Assembly (NCBI GenBank): GCA_041689615.1
Contig: JBDNFW010000039.1
Coordinates: forward strand, 109,548-173,547
Reading direction: 5' to 3'
From: UBA7359 sp041689615
Lineage (GTDB): Bacteria > Pseudomonadota > Gammaproteobacteria > Eutrophobiales > Eutrophobiaceae
Length of the DNA: 64,000 bases
Shown here: positions 54,460 to 63,843 of the stretch, one piece after another
Layout of the letters: the number at the start of each line of letters is the position of its first letter
Position numbering within the stretch: position 1 is the stretch's first letter
Notes under the pieces: generated by a model
Told to the model about the DNA's origin: nothing
The model's input: the letters and a program-made list of their open reading frames with translations, nothing else
The model's database searches: none
Translations under genes and position numbers: made by a program

Positions 54460-55062
54460 CTAATTCGCAGGCAATATAATACTGCTATCTATAATTTTTT
54501 GTATTGTTTCTGCAAATAAAAGGTGTTCAACCTTCAAAACCTTTGCTGCCAACGATTCTGGTGTGTCCTCTGCCGAGACAGCAACAGTTCGTTGCGCCAA
54601 TATAGCACCTTTATCGTATTCTTCATCAACCAAATGGATGGTCACACCCGTCTCTTTTTCACCAGCCTCAATGACAGCTTTATGCACGTTCAAGCCAAAC
54701 ATGCCCTGACCGCCAAATTTTGGCAATAACGACGGATGGATATTAATAATTCTTCCTTTATAAGCCGCTAATGTTTTTGGCCCTATCTTTTTCATAAAAC
54801 CGGCTAACAAAACAAAATCAATATTATAACTATCAAACAAGGCCATCATCGTAGTATCTAGAATATCAGCTTCAGGATGCATACGTGAACTCAAATGAGC
54901 CGTACTAATATTTTTTTCCTGGGCCAAGATCAAAGCCAGAGAATCAGCATTATTACTAATAACCAACTCAACACTAGCTACAATCTTTCCCTGCTCGCAG
55001 GCATCAATAATCGCTATCATATTGCTACCGCGGCCGGATACCAGTATTGCCAGTTTTTTCAT
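54460..55062 (-). CDS. purN: Phosphoribosylglycinamide formyltransferase PurN
   Basis: Purine-pathway enzyme using 10-formyl-tetrahydrofolate. The 200-residue product has VSGRGSNM at the phosphate site and the catalytic trio N107, H109 (INIHPSLLP) and D150 (LVDEEYDKGAI). The loop after LLP (KFGGQGMFGLNVHKAV) is longer than in E. coli but occurs in other bacterial PurN. The start overlaps the pdxB stop by 4 bp. purM is not adjacent, unlike in E. coli. Confidence 0.94.
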   Translation of the reverse strand: MKKLAILVSGRGSNMIAIIDACEQGKIVASVELVISNNADSLALILAQEKNISTAHLSSRMHPEADILDTTMMALFDSYNIDFVLLAGFMKKIGPKTLAAYKGRIINIHPSLLPKFGGQGMFGLNVHKAVIEAGEKETGVTIHLVDEEYDKGAILAQRTVAVSAEDTPESLAAKVLKVEHLLFAETIQKIIDSSIILPAN

Positions 55063-56192
55063 ATTACCTCTACTATGAAACCCAATTGCTTTAATTGTTG
55101 TTTGGACTCGCCACTCATTCTGGTTGTTTGGATAATTCTGTTTGGAAATTCACGTCTTATTGGATAATTCTTTCTCAAACTATCGAAGTATGCCGCACGT
55201 TTTTCTACTTCCATGTCGGTTAAATTCGTCAATGAAATAGCGTCACTTCTGACATCATAACTCTGCAATACCGCAAGTTGAATGGCATCGTCATCAATAG
55301 TCACTGTTTCCTGCTCTGATTTTAATAAATCAGCCTTATGCAAGCCTTTGCTTAAATAACCATTAAGCGCATCAGATAACATCTGTGTCGCCTTGAGCTT
55401 GCCATCATAACTATATCCGGCAATATGTGGTGTCGCGATGAATGTTTTCTGTAATAAATTAATATTTATATCCGGCTCGTTACACCAGACATCGAGAATT
55501 AATGTTGCAGCGGAATTTGCTTGCTTGAATGCCAACAACGCAACTTCATCAACTACTCCTCCACGAGATGTATTCACAAAAATCACATCCGGCTTTAACT
55601 TATCCAGAAAAACCTTATTCACTAACTTTCTCGTAGGAAACTCACCATCCGTTGTTAAAGGCACATGTAATGTAATGATGTCGGCTTGCAAAATTTCTTC
55701 GAATTCAACGTAAATATGATCTGAAGTTCTACTGGCAAGCGGCGGATCATTTAATAAACATTTAACACCGAGTGCCTCCATAAAAAGTTTGACTCTGGAA
55801 CCCACCTGGCCATAACCGATAATACCAATAGTTTTTTCTGCTAGATCAAAGTCCTGTTGTTCAGCCGTGACTAACAAACTACTTAAAACGTATTCGGCAA
55901 CAGAACGCGCATTACTGCCCAAAGCATGAGAAAAAGTGATATTGGATTTTTGCAGATAGTCGATATCGATGTGGTCGATACCACTGGTAGCAGAACCGAC
56001 AAACGCAATTTTGGAATTTTTTAATAGCGATTCATTAACTTTCGTCACTGATCGAACTAAAAGAACATCTGCATCTTTGATCAGTTGATGATCAATAGAA
56101 CGACCATCAACTAATTGAACTTCACCAAAGCTTGAAAATGTTTCCTTAGCTAAAAGGATTTGCTGATCTGCAACTATTGATAATGAAAACAC
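55059..56192 (-). CDS. pdxB: Erythronate-4-phosphate dehydrogenase PdxB
   Basis: NAD-dependent 2-hydroxyacid dehydrogenase of pyridoxal phosphate synthesis. The 377-residue product has the N-terminal catalytic piece (LVRSVTKVNESLL), the Rossmann motif GIIGYGQVGSRVKLF, the substrate/NAD motif FVNTSRGGVVDEVAL, the catalytic-type TPHIAGYSYDGKLKAT, and the PdxB-specific dimerisation tail (FDSLRKNYPIRREF). The tail separates it from SerA-type enzymes. Confidence 0.95.
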   Translation of the reverse strand: MFSLSIVADQQILLAKETFSSFGEVQLVDGRSIDHQLIKDADVLLVRSVTKVNESLLKNSKIAFVGSATSGIDHIDIDYLQKSNITFSHALGSNARSVAEYVLSSLLVTAEQQDFDLAEKTIGIIGYGQVGSRVKLFMEALGVKCLLNDPPLASRTSDHIYVEFEEILQADIITLHVPLTTDGEFPTRKLVNKVFLDKLKPDVIFVNTSRGGVVDEVALLAFKQANSAATLILDVWCNEPDININLLQKTFIATPHIAGYSYDGKLKATQMLSDALNGYLSKGLHKADLLKSEQETVTIDDDAIQLAVLQSYDVRSDAISLTNLTDMEVEKRAAYFDSLRKNYPIRREFPNRIIQTTRMSGESKQQLKQLGFIVEVI

Positions 56193-56219
56193 TATCCTGG
56201 TGCAGCATCAGCACATGCC

Positions 56220-57155
56220 TTAAGGCATGTTATCAAGCTCAGCACCTTCTTTCTGTACTGGCATCAAATCTTCTTTAGAAATTCCCAATGCAAGAGTTAC
56301 TGGACTAGCCGTATAGATTGACGAGTAAGTTCCAACGATGATGCCTGTAATTAAAGCTATCGCAAAACCAGTGATCGTTTCACCACCTAAAATAAGTAGT
56401 GCAACCAATACCAACAAGGTGGTTAAACCCGTCACAATAGTTCTACTTAATGTTTGGTTTAGTGAAATATTGAATACTTCAACTGGTGTTGTTTCACGTA
56501 GCTTATGAAAATTTTCACGCACTCGGTCAAAAACAACGATGGTGTCGTTTAACGAGTAACCAACTACCGCCAGTAACGCAGCCAAAACCGACAGATCAAA
56601 ATCATATTGTGTAATAGAAAAGAAGCCCAAAGTGATCAATACGTCATGAATCAACGCAACTATAGCGCCAATGGAGAAACGCATCTGAAATCGCATTGCC
56701 ACATACAACATGATCATGGCCAAAGCCACTAACATAGCAATGCCACCATCATTCTTTAATTCTTTACCGACTTGTGGTCCGACAAATTCTATACGACGCA
56801 TCTCAATATTCTGACCGGTGTCAGAAAGTACACTTAAGATCTTGTTGCTGATATCAGCATTATTTAAACCTTCACTTGGCGGTATACGAATTAAAACATC
56901 ATTGGCTGCACCAAAGTATTGAACAACACCATTTTTGAACTCTGAATTAGTTAACGCATTACGGACCTGCGTAAGGTCTACTGACTCTGAATAACCAACT
57001 TCAACCAATGTCCCGCCGGTAAAATCAATACCTAAATTCAGACCCTGAATCGCTAATGAAGCGATAGAAGCAATAATAAGTAAACCGGAAAGAAGTGTGG
57101 CTATCTTCCGTTTTCCCATAAAGTCGAAATTAAATCGTTTGTCTTGCGTTTCCAT
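56220..57155 (-). CDS. secF: Protein translocase subunit SecF
   Basis: Inner-membrane partner of SecD that uses proton motive force to complete export through SecYEG. About 311 residues with six membrane segments and motifs GLNLGIDFTGGTLVEVG, GPQVGKELKNDGG, GYSLNDTIVVFDRVREN and TLSRTIVTGLTTLLV. ATG 57155 is chosen; GTG 57161 two codons earlier is the alternative. It lies 25 bp after secD. Confidence 0.97.
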   Translation of the reverse strand: METQDKRFNFDFMGKRKIATLLSGLLIIASIASLAIQGLNLGIDFTGGTLVEVGYSESVDLTQVRNALTNSEFKNGVVQYFGAANDVLIRIPPSEGLNNADISNKILSVLSDTGQNIEMRRIEFVGPQVGKELKNDGGIAMLVALAMIMLYVAMRFQMRFSIGAIVALIHDVLITLGFFSITQYDFDLSVLAALLAVVGYSLNDTIVVFDRVRENFHKLRETTPVEVFNISLNQTLSRTIVTGLTTLLVLVALLILGGETITGFAIALITGIIVGTYSSIYTASPVTLALGISKEDLMPVQKEGAELDNMP

Positions 57156-57180
57156 AATCACTATCTCTGTTTAGATCTTT

Positions 57181-59040
57181 TTATATTATTAATTTTTTGA
57201 GGCGACGTCCGCCATAAATCAAATTAACCAATCCGCGTGTCACCATAATTGCTGTAAACATTGAAGAAATAATACCTAACGATAATGTCACAGCAAAACC
57301 CTTAATCGGGCCAGTACCAAAACTGAATAAGACTAATCCAGCAATTAAAGTTGTAATATTTGCGTCAGCAATCGTTGAGAATGCTTTTTCATAACCAGCA
57401 TGAATGCTTGCTTGCGGAGAATTACCGTTACGAATCTCTTCTCGTATACGTTCAAAAATCAATACGTTTGCATCAACTGCCATACCAACAGTTAACACGA
57501 TACCGGCAATACCTGGCAAAGTTAACGTTGCTTGCAATAGTGATAACATCGCAACAATCAAAACAAGGTTTAATGCTAGTGCGACATTGGCAATCAAACC
57601 AAAGACCTTGTAGTAAACTGCCATGAAAATAAGCACCAAGATGAAACCAATCTTCACTGAATCAAAACCTTTACTAATATTATCCTGACCGAGGCTTGGA
57701 CCAACGGTACGTTCTTCAATAATGTAGATAGGTGCTGCTAAAGCACCGGCACGTAATAACAAAGCTAACGTACGCGCTTCTTTAGTTGAATCAAGACCGG
57801 TGATATGAAAACGTTTACCCAGTTGTTCTTGAATCACTGCCGAATTAATCACTTCTTCAACAATTGTTTTTTCCTGAACCAACTTCCCATCTTTTTCAAC
57901 GGTTTCTATTTTATTTTCGATAAAAACAACCGCGAGTCGTTTACCAACATTATCACGAGTACCGTGACTCATTCTTTTTGCACCGCGACCATCAAGCGTA
58001 ATGGTAACATCAGGTCCGCCATTTAAAGAATCAATACCCGAAGCCGCATCAATAATAAAATCACCGGTTAACATCACTTCCTTATCTAACAAGATAGGAA
58101 AACCACTGCGTTCTTTATAAAGCTTGGAACCCGCTGGCACACGACCATCAACTGCATCTTGCGCATCATGATCTTCATCAACCAATCTAAATTCCAGTGT
58201 TGCCGTTGCACCCAGAATATTTTTTGCTTTCGCCGTATCCTGAACACCCGGTAATTGAACAACAACACGACTCAATCCTTGTTGTTGTATCACGGGTTCA
58301 GCTACACCTAATTCATTCACACGCTTTCTGAGCGTCGTAATGTTCTGTTGCAATGCCAGTTTTTGCGTATCTAGTACCACTTGTTCTTTCATGACCGCAG
58401 CTAACTGAGGTTCATCACTACTCGAATCCGGAACAGTTACGTCCAGATCAGGAAAGTTTTTATCAATTAATTTTTCGCCGCTGTCACGTTCGTCTGCATC
58501 TTTAAAACGGATTAATAATCCACCTTCTTTGTTAAGAGTAATAGTCTTATAGCGAATTTTATTTTCGCGCATCTGACTACGTAAATCAGACATATAGGCT
58601 TCGTTAGCCTTGGCTACAGCCGCTTCCATATCGACTTCCATAAGGAAGTGAACACCACCTCGAAGATCAAGACCAAGAAACATCGGCTCAGCGCCAAACT
58701 TGGCTAGCCACTCAGGTGTTGCTGGAGCTAAGTTAATAGCAACAACATAATTATTACCCAACGATTTTTTGACAACCGATTGTGCTTTTAACTGAGTATC
58801 TTCATCATTAAATCTGATAATCAGACTTTCATTAACAAGGGATGTTGATTTAAATGTTATCCCTGCTTCTTCCAGCGCATTACTGACTTGGAATTCGGTT
58901 AACTCACTAATTTCAACTGAGCGAGCAGAAGAAACTTGTAATGCGGGATCTTTGCCATAGATATTTGGCAGTGCAAACAAAACACCCATACCTAACAGAA
59001 ATAGAATTAGTATGTATTTCCAGATGGAATAACGATTCAT
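57181..59040 (-). CDS. secD: Protein translocase subunit SecD
   Basis: A 619-residue partner of SecF. N-terminal membrane helix (about 8-24), a large periplasmic P1 domain with GLDLRGGVHFLMEVD, RVNELGVAEPVIQQQG and VVQLPGVQD, then five C-terminal helices with RTVGPSLGQDNISKG, VGMAVDANVLIFERIREE, IADANITTLIAGLVL and GPIKGFAVTLSLG. Standard length and order yajC-secD-secF. Confidence 0.98.
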   Translation of the reverse strand: MNRYSIWKYILILFLLGMGVLFALPNIYGKDPALQVSSARSVEISELTEFQVSNALEEAGITFKSTSLVNESLIIRFNDEDTQLKAQSVVKKSLGNNYVVAINLAPATPEWLAKFGAEPMFLGLDLRGGVHFLMEVDMEAAVAKANEAYMSDLRSQMRENKIRYKTITLNKEGGLLIRFKDADERDSGEKLIDKNFPDLDVTVPDSSSDEPQLAAVMKEQVVLDTQKLALQQNITTLRKRVNELGVAEPVIQQQGLSRVVVQLPGVQDTAKAKNILGATATLEFRLVDEDHDAQDAVDGRVPAGSKLYKERSGFPILLDKEVMLTGDFIIDAASGIDSLNGGPDVTITLDGRGAKRMSHGTRDNVGKRLAVVFIENKIETVEKDGKLVQEKTIVEEVINSAVIQEQLGKRFHITGLDSTKEARTLALLLRAGALAAPIYIIEERTVGPSLGQDNISKGFDSVKIGFILVLIFMAVYYKVFGLIANVALALNLVLIVAMLSLLQATLTLPGIAGIVLTVGMAVDANVLIFERIREEIRNGNSPQASIHAGYEKAFSTIADANITTLIAGLVLFSFGTGPIKGFAVTLSLGIISSMFTAIMVTRGLVNLIYGGRRLKKLII

Positions 59041-59081
59041 GACCTTAGCCTACTTATTTATTTGATTTATTATGTGTAACG

Positions 59082-59408
59082 TTAGAGTGTTTTCAATGTG
59101 CCTTTCGGCAATATCGCAGAAATAGCATTTTTTTGTATTTTCACATCGGTTTCTTTTGTTATCTCAAGCAAAATAAAATTATCACCGACTTCTTTTATTT
59201 TTCCGAGTAAACCGCCTGTTGTTGCAACTTCGTCACCCTTGCCCAGTTCACTCACTAACTTTTTATGTTGCTTTGCCTGCTTCATTTGCGGGCGTATCAA
59301 TAAGAAGTAAAAAACCGCAAATAATACAATTAATGGCAAAAAACTGGCTAAGCCTGGATCCTGTTGTGCGGGCGCTGCCCAAGCACTATTGATGAAAAAA
59401 TCTAACAT
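59082..59408 (-). CDS. yajC: Preprotein translocase subunit YajC
   Basis: A 108-residue single-span protein accessory to SecDF. One hydrophobic segment (LPLIVLFAVFYFLLIRPQ, about 24-41) is followed by MKQAKQHKKLVSELGKGDEVATTGGLLGKI, the family signature. It normally follows tgt directly; here two extra genes lie between. Confidence 0.96.
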   Translation of the reverse strand: MLDFFINSAWAAPAQQDPGLASFLPLIVLFAVFYFLLIRPQMKQAKQHKKLVSELGKGDEVATTGGLLGKIKEVGDNFILLEITKETDVKIQKNAISAILPKGTLKTL

Positions 59409-59542
59409 TTATAACCACTCTGATTTTAAAAACGCGGCATTATGACACAACATATCCAATTTCAGTACAGATAACGCTGTATTTATTGATTGGGCTGATT
59501 GACAGAATTTCAAGCCTACCTAGTTTCGCAACGAAAACAAAA

Positions 59543-60460
59543 CTAGGAAAACTCCAACATTTCACTCTCCAGCAACTGTTTAAATGTGGCTTTTATGCTC
59601 TGCAACATTTCTTCCTGAGCACCAATTTGTTTCAGCTGTTGTAATATATAATCAACACTGACTGTGCCATTAACGTGTTGAAATAACGAGGCAAATCCTT
59701 CGCTCAGCTCAGCTGTTTTCTGATCAATCGTTGGTTCGCAACGCGACATATGACTGACATGGGCACGGGCAACAAATAATCTGGGATCATCTTTTTCCAA
59801 TATTTTTCGTCGTCGCGCCGCCGGAACCGGTTTTTTATTCAAACTTCGCCAAAGATCGCAATCTGATTCCGAACAAAATGAAGCTTTTAATTTCTCATAC
59901 GATTCGGGAATTATTGCTGCGCACACATACGGCGCCAGTTTGATATTTTTAGTCGGCCAGTTCTGGTCTAGCTGTGACGATTTAATATGAAGCTGACCAT
60001 TTTCCAAAACTTCCCGCTTTAAAGACGCACTGGTCCATGCCATACCGAGTTCCGCTTCCAGTACCGCTGACACTTTGGCTTGTTCATCTGACGAATGAAA
60101 TGAAAAGCGTTGTAAGCTTTCGCCAATGCGCCGTCCAAAAAATGTTGCGCGATCAACTGTCGCTGTCCTCATCGTTTCGACATCTATTAAGCTTTTCAAT
60201 ACATCAAGACCACCTTCTAATGATGAAACAATACTGAAGCTGACAGGAAAAGCTCGGCAAAAATGAGACAACAATAGATCCGCACGAATTTTTGCATCGA
60301 GTTCTAATGCGTCTGGACGAATTTCAGTAAAGTCATTTAATTCATCTTCACTCAATTCATATTGATAAAGCGCAGCCGTTGAATCTTTACAGAAATTCTC
60401 TCGCACGGCGCTATCGAACAATAAGTCAAACAAAGCACGTTCTTGTTCCTGAAAACTCAT
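59543..60460 (-). CDS. Uncharacterised partner protein of the DUF692-like enzyme
   Basis: About 305 residues, not assigned to a family with confidence. The N-terminus (MSFQEQERALFDLLFDSAVRENFCKDSTAALYQYELSEDELNDF) resembles the small helical domains that accompany peptide-modifying enzymes, where a stretch of this kind acts as a leader-like or recognition element; this is only a resemblance. Later it has a conserved-looking ARRRKILEKDDPRLFVARAHVSH and an alpha-helical C-terminus. ATG 60460 lies 10 bp after the upstream gene's stop and is preferred over TTG 60547. No membrane segments. Confidence 0.65.
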   Translation of the reverse strand: MSFQEQERALFDLLFDSAVRENFCKDSTAALYQYELSEDELNDFTEIRPDALELDAKIRADLLLSHFCRAFPVSFSIVSSLEGGLDVLKSLIDVETMRTATVDRATFFGRRIGESLQRFSFHSSDEQAKVSAVLEAELGMAWTSASLKREVLENGQLHIKSSQLDQNWPTKNIKLAPYVCAAIIPESYEKLKASFCSESDCDLWRSLNKKPVPAARRRKILEKDDPRLFVARAHVSHMSRCEPTIDQKTAELSEGFASLFQHVNGTVSVDYILQQLKQIGAQEEMLQSIKATFKQLLESEMLEFS

Positions 60461-60470
60461 GAGCCAAAAC

Positions 60471-61364
60471 TCATTTGCAATCATCCAGACTTTCCACAAG
60501 CGATTGGCTAATACTTTTCTCACGCACAATCTTTCGTATGCGTTCAAGCGTAGTCAGCACCGTATTTTCTTTTACGCCTTCGCATTCATAACAAACGGCT
60601 TTTACATTCGGCAATCGAGGCAACATTGTTTCAAGCATCAGCCATGTTTGATCAACAATTGCGCATTCGTGTGCATCAACATAAATTGGCCCTGCTGCTC
60701 TTTCTTTTAAACGACCGCCGGCAATATGAACTTCAATAACACGTTCAACCGGTAATTCATCAATCGCGTCTAAAACACTACGACCACTCGCCATCTCATA
60801 AGAAACCAAATGTCCCATATCAAGCAAGATGGCACAGTCGGTTTGTTTTGCCAGACTGCCAAAGAAAGAGAACAAAGGCATGGAACCGGTAATGAACATG
60901 ACTGGTGGCGGCTCAACTGCAACTGGTACTGAAACTTTAGCCTGTACTTCTTTAACGCGCTCAACCGCGAGTTGTAAAGAAGCTTGATTAAAGGGTGGAG
61001 GAATAAAGTAACCTAAAGAAGTCGAATAAGCCGCGGCTTCTTCCCAAAAACAATACGCCACATCTTGCGCAAACCAGGGCGATTCAACCGCTTCAATATG
61101 TTTTGATGTCGCTTCAAGCCACGCATTCGAATTCGGATAAGAGCCACAAAAGTTAATATAGGAAGGATGAAATAATACCGGCGCACCTGCTGCACGAATT
61201 TTATCGACATCATCTATGACTTCATCAACGTCAACCAGACCTGAATATTCAACAAAGCTTGGACCGCCTTTAGCACGCACTAAAGAAACAGGATCAGGAT
61301 CGGAAGATAGGCTTAGGCTTGCGCCTATTCCCAAAGTGGGCAATGTGTCGAGTTGATTACTCAT
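60471..61364 (-). CDS. DUF692-like TIM-barrel enzyme (MNIO superfamily candidate)
   Basis: A 297-residue TIM-barrel protein. Start GIGASLSL and residues at barrel-strand ends look metal-binding: H66 (FHPSY), E151 (AVEPPP), D182 and H185 (LLDMGHL), H213 (VHIAGG), D230 and H232 (VDAHE), E260 (YECEG). This order matches DUF692 multinuclear non-heme iron oxidases, which modify ribosomal peptides. The usual SDHL histidine is not obvious (QDVAY instead) and DVNN reads DMGH, so it would be a divergent subfamily. Numbering is from ATG 61364; TTG 61367 is possible. Probably cotranslated with the 59543-60460 gene. Confidence 0.7.
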   Translation of the reverse strand: MSNQLDTLPTLGIGASLSLSSDPDPVSLVRAKGGPSFVEYSGLVDVDEVIDDVDKIRAAGAPVLFHPSYINFCGSYPNSNAWLEATSKHIEAVESPWFAQDVAYCFWEEAAAYSTSLGYFIPPPFNQASLQLAVERVKEVQAKVSVPVAVEPPPVMFITGSMPLFSFFGSLAKQTDCAILLDMGHLVSYEMASGRSVLDAIDELPVERVIEVHIAGGRLKERAAGPIYVDAHECAIVDQTWLMLETMLPRLPNVKAVCYECEGVKENTVLTTLERIRKIVREKSISQSLVESLDDCK

Positions 61365-61402
61365 CAATGTATTGTTCTATGCTTGTGAAAAAGCATCAAG
61401 CT

Positions 61403-62515
61403 TTATGCTAAAATTATTTTCGATCCGCGCTTGTCATAAAAGTTGGCCATAAATTCATTCAACTCATTATCTGCAATTGCCTTGCGTAAGCCTTTCATTA
61501 AGAACTGATAATAATAAAGATTATGTATGGTGTTTAATCTAGCACCTAAAATCTCGTTAGTTTTATCAAGGTGATGCAAATAAGCACGAGAATAATTTTC
61601 ACACGTATAACACGCACAATTTTCATCAACAGGTGATTGATCATGTCGATGTGTTGCATTGCGAATACGGATGTCGCCCACTTCCGTAAAGAGATGACCG
61701 TTACGTGCATTACGCGTTGGCATCACGCAATCGAACATATCAATTCCTCGACTAACTGCTTCAACCAAATTTTCTGGCGTACCGACACCCATTAAGTAAC
61801 GCGGTTTATCTTCAGGCATGGCCGGCATGATGTTATCGAGCACTTCCATCATTAGATCGATCGGTTCACCAACGGACAACCCACCTATAGCATAACCATC
61901 AAAACCAATTTCTTTTAGGCCATTTAAAGATTCATCACGCAAAGTTTTATACATACCGCCTTGAACTATGCCAAATAAAGCATTCTCATTATCACCATGC
62001 GCGTCTTTTGATCGCTTTGCCCAACGCAAAGACAAACGCATTGAATCGGTGGCTTCTTCTTCAGTTGCCGGGTAAGGTGTACATTCATCAAAGATCATGA
62101 CGATGTCAGAATTCAAAGTATGTTGTATTTGTATTGCTTCTTCTGGCCCTAGAAATACTTTGGAACCATCAATCGGCGATTGGAAATGCGCTCCCTCTTC
62201 TGTAATTTTTCTTGATTCAGCCAAACTAAAAACCTGATAACCACCAGAGTCTGTCAGGATAGGTTTATCCCAATGCATGAATGAATGTAAACCACCAAAC
62301 TCTTTGATCACTTCCATGCCAGGACGCAACATTAAATGGAAAGTGTTGCCCAAAATAATTTCAGCACCGATGCCCACTAATTCTTCCGGCGTCATTGCCT
62401 TAACCGTACCGTAAGTTCCTACTGGCATGAATGCAGGTGTTTCTATTGTGCCGCGCGGAAAGCTTATTTGTCCGCGTCGCGAGTTTTGATCAGTATTGTT
62501 AAGCTTAAATTTCAT
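61403..62515 (-). CDS. tgt: tRNA-guanine transglycosylase Tgt
   Basis: Exchanges guanine 34 for preQ1 in tRNAs with GUN anticodons. 370 residues from ATG 62515, matching the family. Catalytic D89 is in LTDSGGYQVFSL, the second Asp in FDCVMPTRNARNGHLFT, and the zinc site in CACYTCENYSRAYLHHL. A longer frame to 62563 would read through the hairpin cluster between queA and tgt and adds 16 unrelated residues, so it is rejected. QueA, the next enzyme in the pathway, is upstream. Confidence 0.97.
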   Translation of the reverse strand: MKFKLNNTDQNSRRGQISFPRGTIETPAFMPVGTYGTVKAMTPEELVGIGAEIILGNTFHLMLRPGMEVIKEFGGLHSFMHWDKPILTDSGGYQVFSLAESRKITEEGAHFQSPIDGSKVFLGPEEAIQIQHTLNSDIVMIFDECTPYPATEEEATDSMRLSLRWAKRSKDAHGDNENALFGIVQGGMYKTLRDESLNGLKEIGFDGYAIGGLSVGEPIDLMMEVLDNIMPAMPEDKPRYLMGVGTPENLVEAVSRGIDMFDCVMPTRNARNGHLFTEVGDIRIRNATHRHDQSPVDENCACYTCENYSRAYLHHLDKTNEILGARLNTIHNLYYYQFLMKGLRKAIADNELNEFMANFYDKRGSKIILA

Positions 62516-62532
62516 AAATTGATTTCTGTAGG

Positions 62533-62600
62533 TGACCGCCATGAATGGCGGAAATACTGGCACCGACAGTAGGCGCCTTAGGCGATGCAGGCAATTGCCC
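62533..62600. repeat. Cluster of three short hairpins between queA and tgt
   Basis: Three palindromic units: CCGCCAT-GA-ATGGCGG (62536-62551), CGCC-TTA-GGCG within 62574-62584, and GGCAATTGCC (about 62590-62599). Locally richer in G+C than the flanks. No T-run on the minus strand, so not a classical terminator. They may be REP-like or an mRNA-stabilising element; no second copy in this window. Confidence 0.45.
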
Positions 62601-62608
62601 GTGAAAAT

Positions 62609-63640
62609 TCATTCCTTATTCTTTCCCGTTATTAACATTGCATCGCCATAACTATAAAAGCGATATTTTTCTTTAATCGCATGTTGGTAAGCATTCATTA
62701 TATTTTCCTGTCCGGCAAAGGCACAAACTAACATTAATAACGTCGACTCAGATAAATGAAAATTCGTTAACATCAAATCAACTACTTTAAACTTGAACCC
62801 AGGATAAATAAAAATATCAGTATCCCCTTCAAAACTAATTAGCTCACCATTCTTTGCTGCAGTCTCCAAGCTTCTTACAACAGTTGTTCCTACTGCCAAT
62901 ACGCGACCGCCGTTACTTTTTGTTTCATTAATTTTGTCTACGACATCTTGAGGCACGCATACATATTCACTATGCATTTTATGCTTGGCAATATCATCAA
63001 CACGAACAGGCTGAAATGTTCCTGCGCCAACATGCAGAGTTAACTTTATATTATCGATGCCGTTATTCTTTAGTTCTTCTAATAATTGCGTAGTGAAATG
63101 TAATCCCGCTGTTGGTGCTGCCACAGCACCGGGCTTATCAGAAAAAACAGTTTGATAGCGTTCTTTATCTCCACCCTCGTCTTCTCTATCGATATAAGGT
63201 GGTAATGGCATATGACCAAGACGATTGAGTACATCCGTGAGTTGTTCTTCACCATCGTAATTCAGTAAATACATATCATCATTACGCCCCAATACTTCAA
63301 AGCTTGTTTTTTCATCAAGCAATAAACGCGTTCCCGGTTTCGGTGATTTACCAGCACGAAGCTGAACCAATAAGGTCTTCTCGTCCCGTATGCGTTCGAG
63401 CATGATTTCTACCTTGCCACCCGTTTCCTTTCGTGCAAATAATCGCGCAGGAATAACTCGCGTATCATTCAAAACAATTAAATCACCCGGCTTTAGATAT
63501 TCGGCAAATTGCTTGAATGAGCTATCTGTAATCTTGCCATCGGGATCAAGACACAACAGTCGGCTGCTATCACGATCTGCAGTCGGATATTGTGCAATCA
63601 GCTCTTCGGGAAGGACATAAAAAAAATCACTGGTTTTCAT
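62609..63640 (-). CDS. queA: S-adenosylmethionine:tRNA ribosyltransferase-isomerase QueA
   Basis: Converts preQ1 in tRNA to epoxyqueuosine using the ribosyl part of SAM. The 343-residue product has SDFFYVLPEELIAQYP, DSSRLLCLD, GDLIVLNDTRVIPARLFARK, LPPYIDREDEGGDKERYQTVFSDKPGAVAAPTAGLHFT, LHVGAGTFQPVRVDDI and LTNFHLSESTLLMLVCAF. First gene of the queA-tgt unit, with a weak promoter region in the space shared with the divergent tRNA gene. Confidence 0.98.
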   Translation of the reverse strand: MKTSDFFYVLPEELIAQYPTADRDSSRLLCLDPDGKITDSSFKQFAEYLKPGDLIVLNDTRVIPARLFARKETGGKVEIMLERIRDEKTLLVQLRAGKSPKPGTRLLLDEKTSFEVLGRNDDMYLLNYDGEEQLTDVLNRLGHMPLPPYIDREDEGGDKERYQTVFSDKPGAVAAPTAGLHFTTQLLEELKNNGIDNIKLTLHVGAGTFQPVRVDDIAKHKMHSEYVCVPQDVVDKINETKSNGGRVLAVGTTVVRSLETAAKNGELISFEGDTDIFIYPGFKFKVVDLMLTNFHLSESTLLMLVCAFAGQENIMNAYQHAIKEKYRFYSYGDAMLITGKNKE

Positions 63641-63696
63641 GGCGCGCGATGTTAGCAGAAATAAAGCTGAATTAGTTTAATTCCAGACAGCTAATA

Positions 63697-63724
63697 TTGA
63701 CCTTAAGCAGAGTTTCCCTATACT
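63697..63724 (+). promoter_or_regulatory. Promoter of the tRNA-Leu gene
   Basis: TTGACC (63697-63702), 16-bp spacer, TATACT (63719-63724). Predicted start near 63731, about 20 bases before the mature tRNA. Both hexamers are close to sigma70 consensus. Confidence 0.7.
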
Positions 63725-63751
63725 TGCCGCCTGCTTTATCTGTACTTCTAT

Positions 63752-63836
63752 GCCGGGGTGGCGGAATTGGTAGACGCGCCGGATTCAAAATCCGGTTTCT
63801 TCGGAAGTGCGAGTTCGATTCTCGCTCTCGGCACCA
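63752..63836 (+). tRNA. tRNA-Leu (anticodon CAA)
   Basis: An 85-nt class II tRNA with encoded CCA. The acceptor GCCGGGG pairs with TCTCGGC (two G-U pairs), D-loop GGCGGAATTGGTAGACGC, anticodon stem CCGGA/TCCGG with loop TTCAAAA (anticodon CAA, reads UUG), a long variable arm (TTTCTTCGGAAGT), and T-loop GTTCGATTC. All cloverleaf elements are present. Confidence 0.97.
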
Positions 63837-63843
63837 CAAATAA

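Noticed and set aside
61403..62563. Tgt starting at 62563
   Set aside because: The added residues come from the hairpin cluster; ATG 62515 matches the family N-terminus.
62538..62600. Same repeat family as the murC/murB element
   Set aside because: Both contain a CGCCAT core, but the rest does not align and the terminal ATACCCATGAT repeats are absent.
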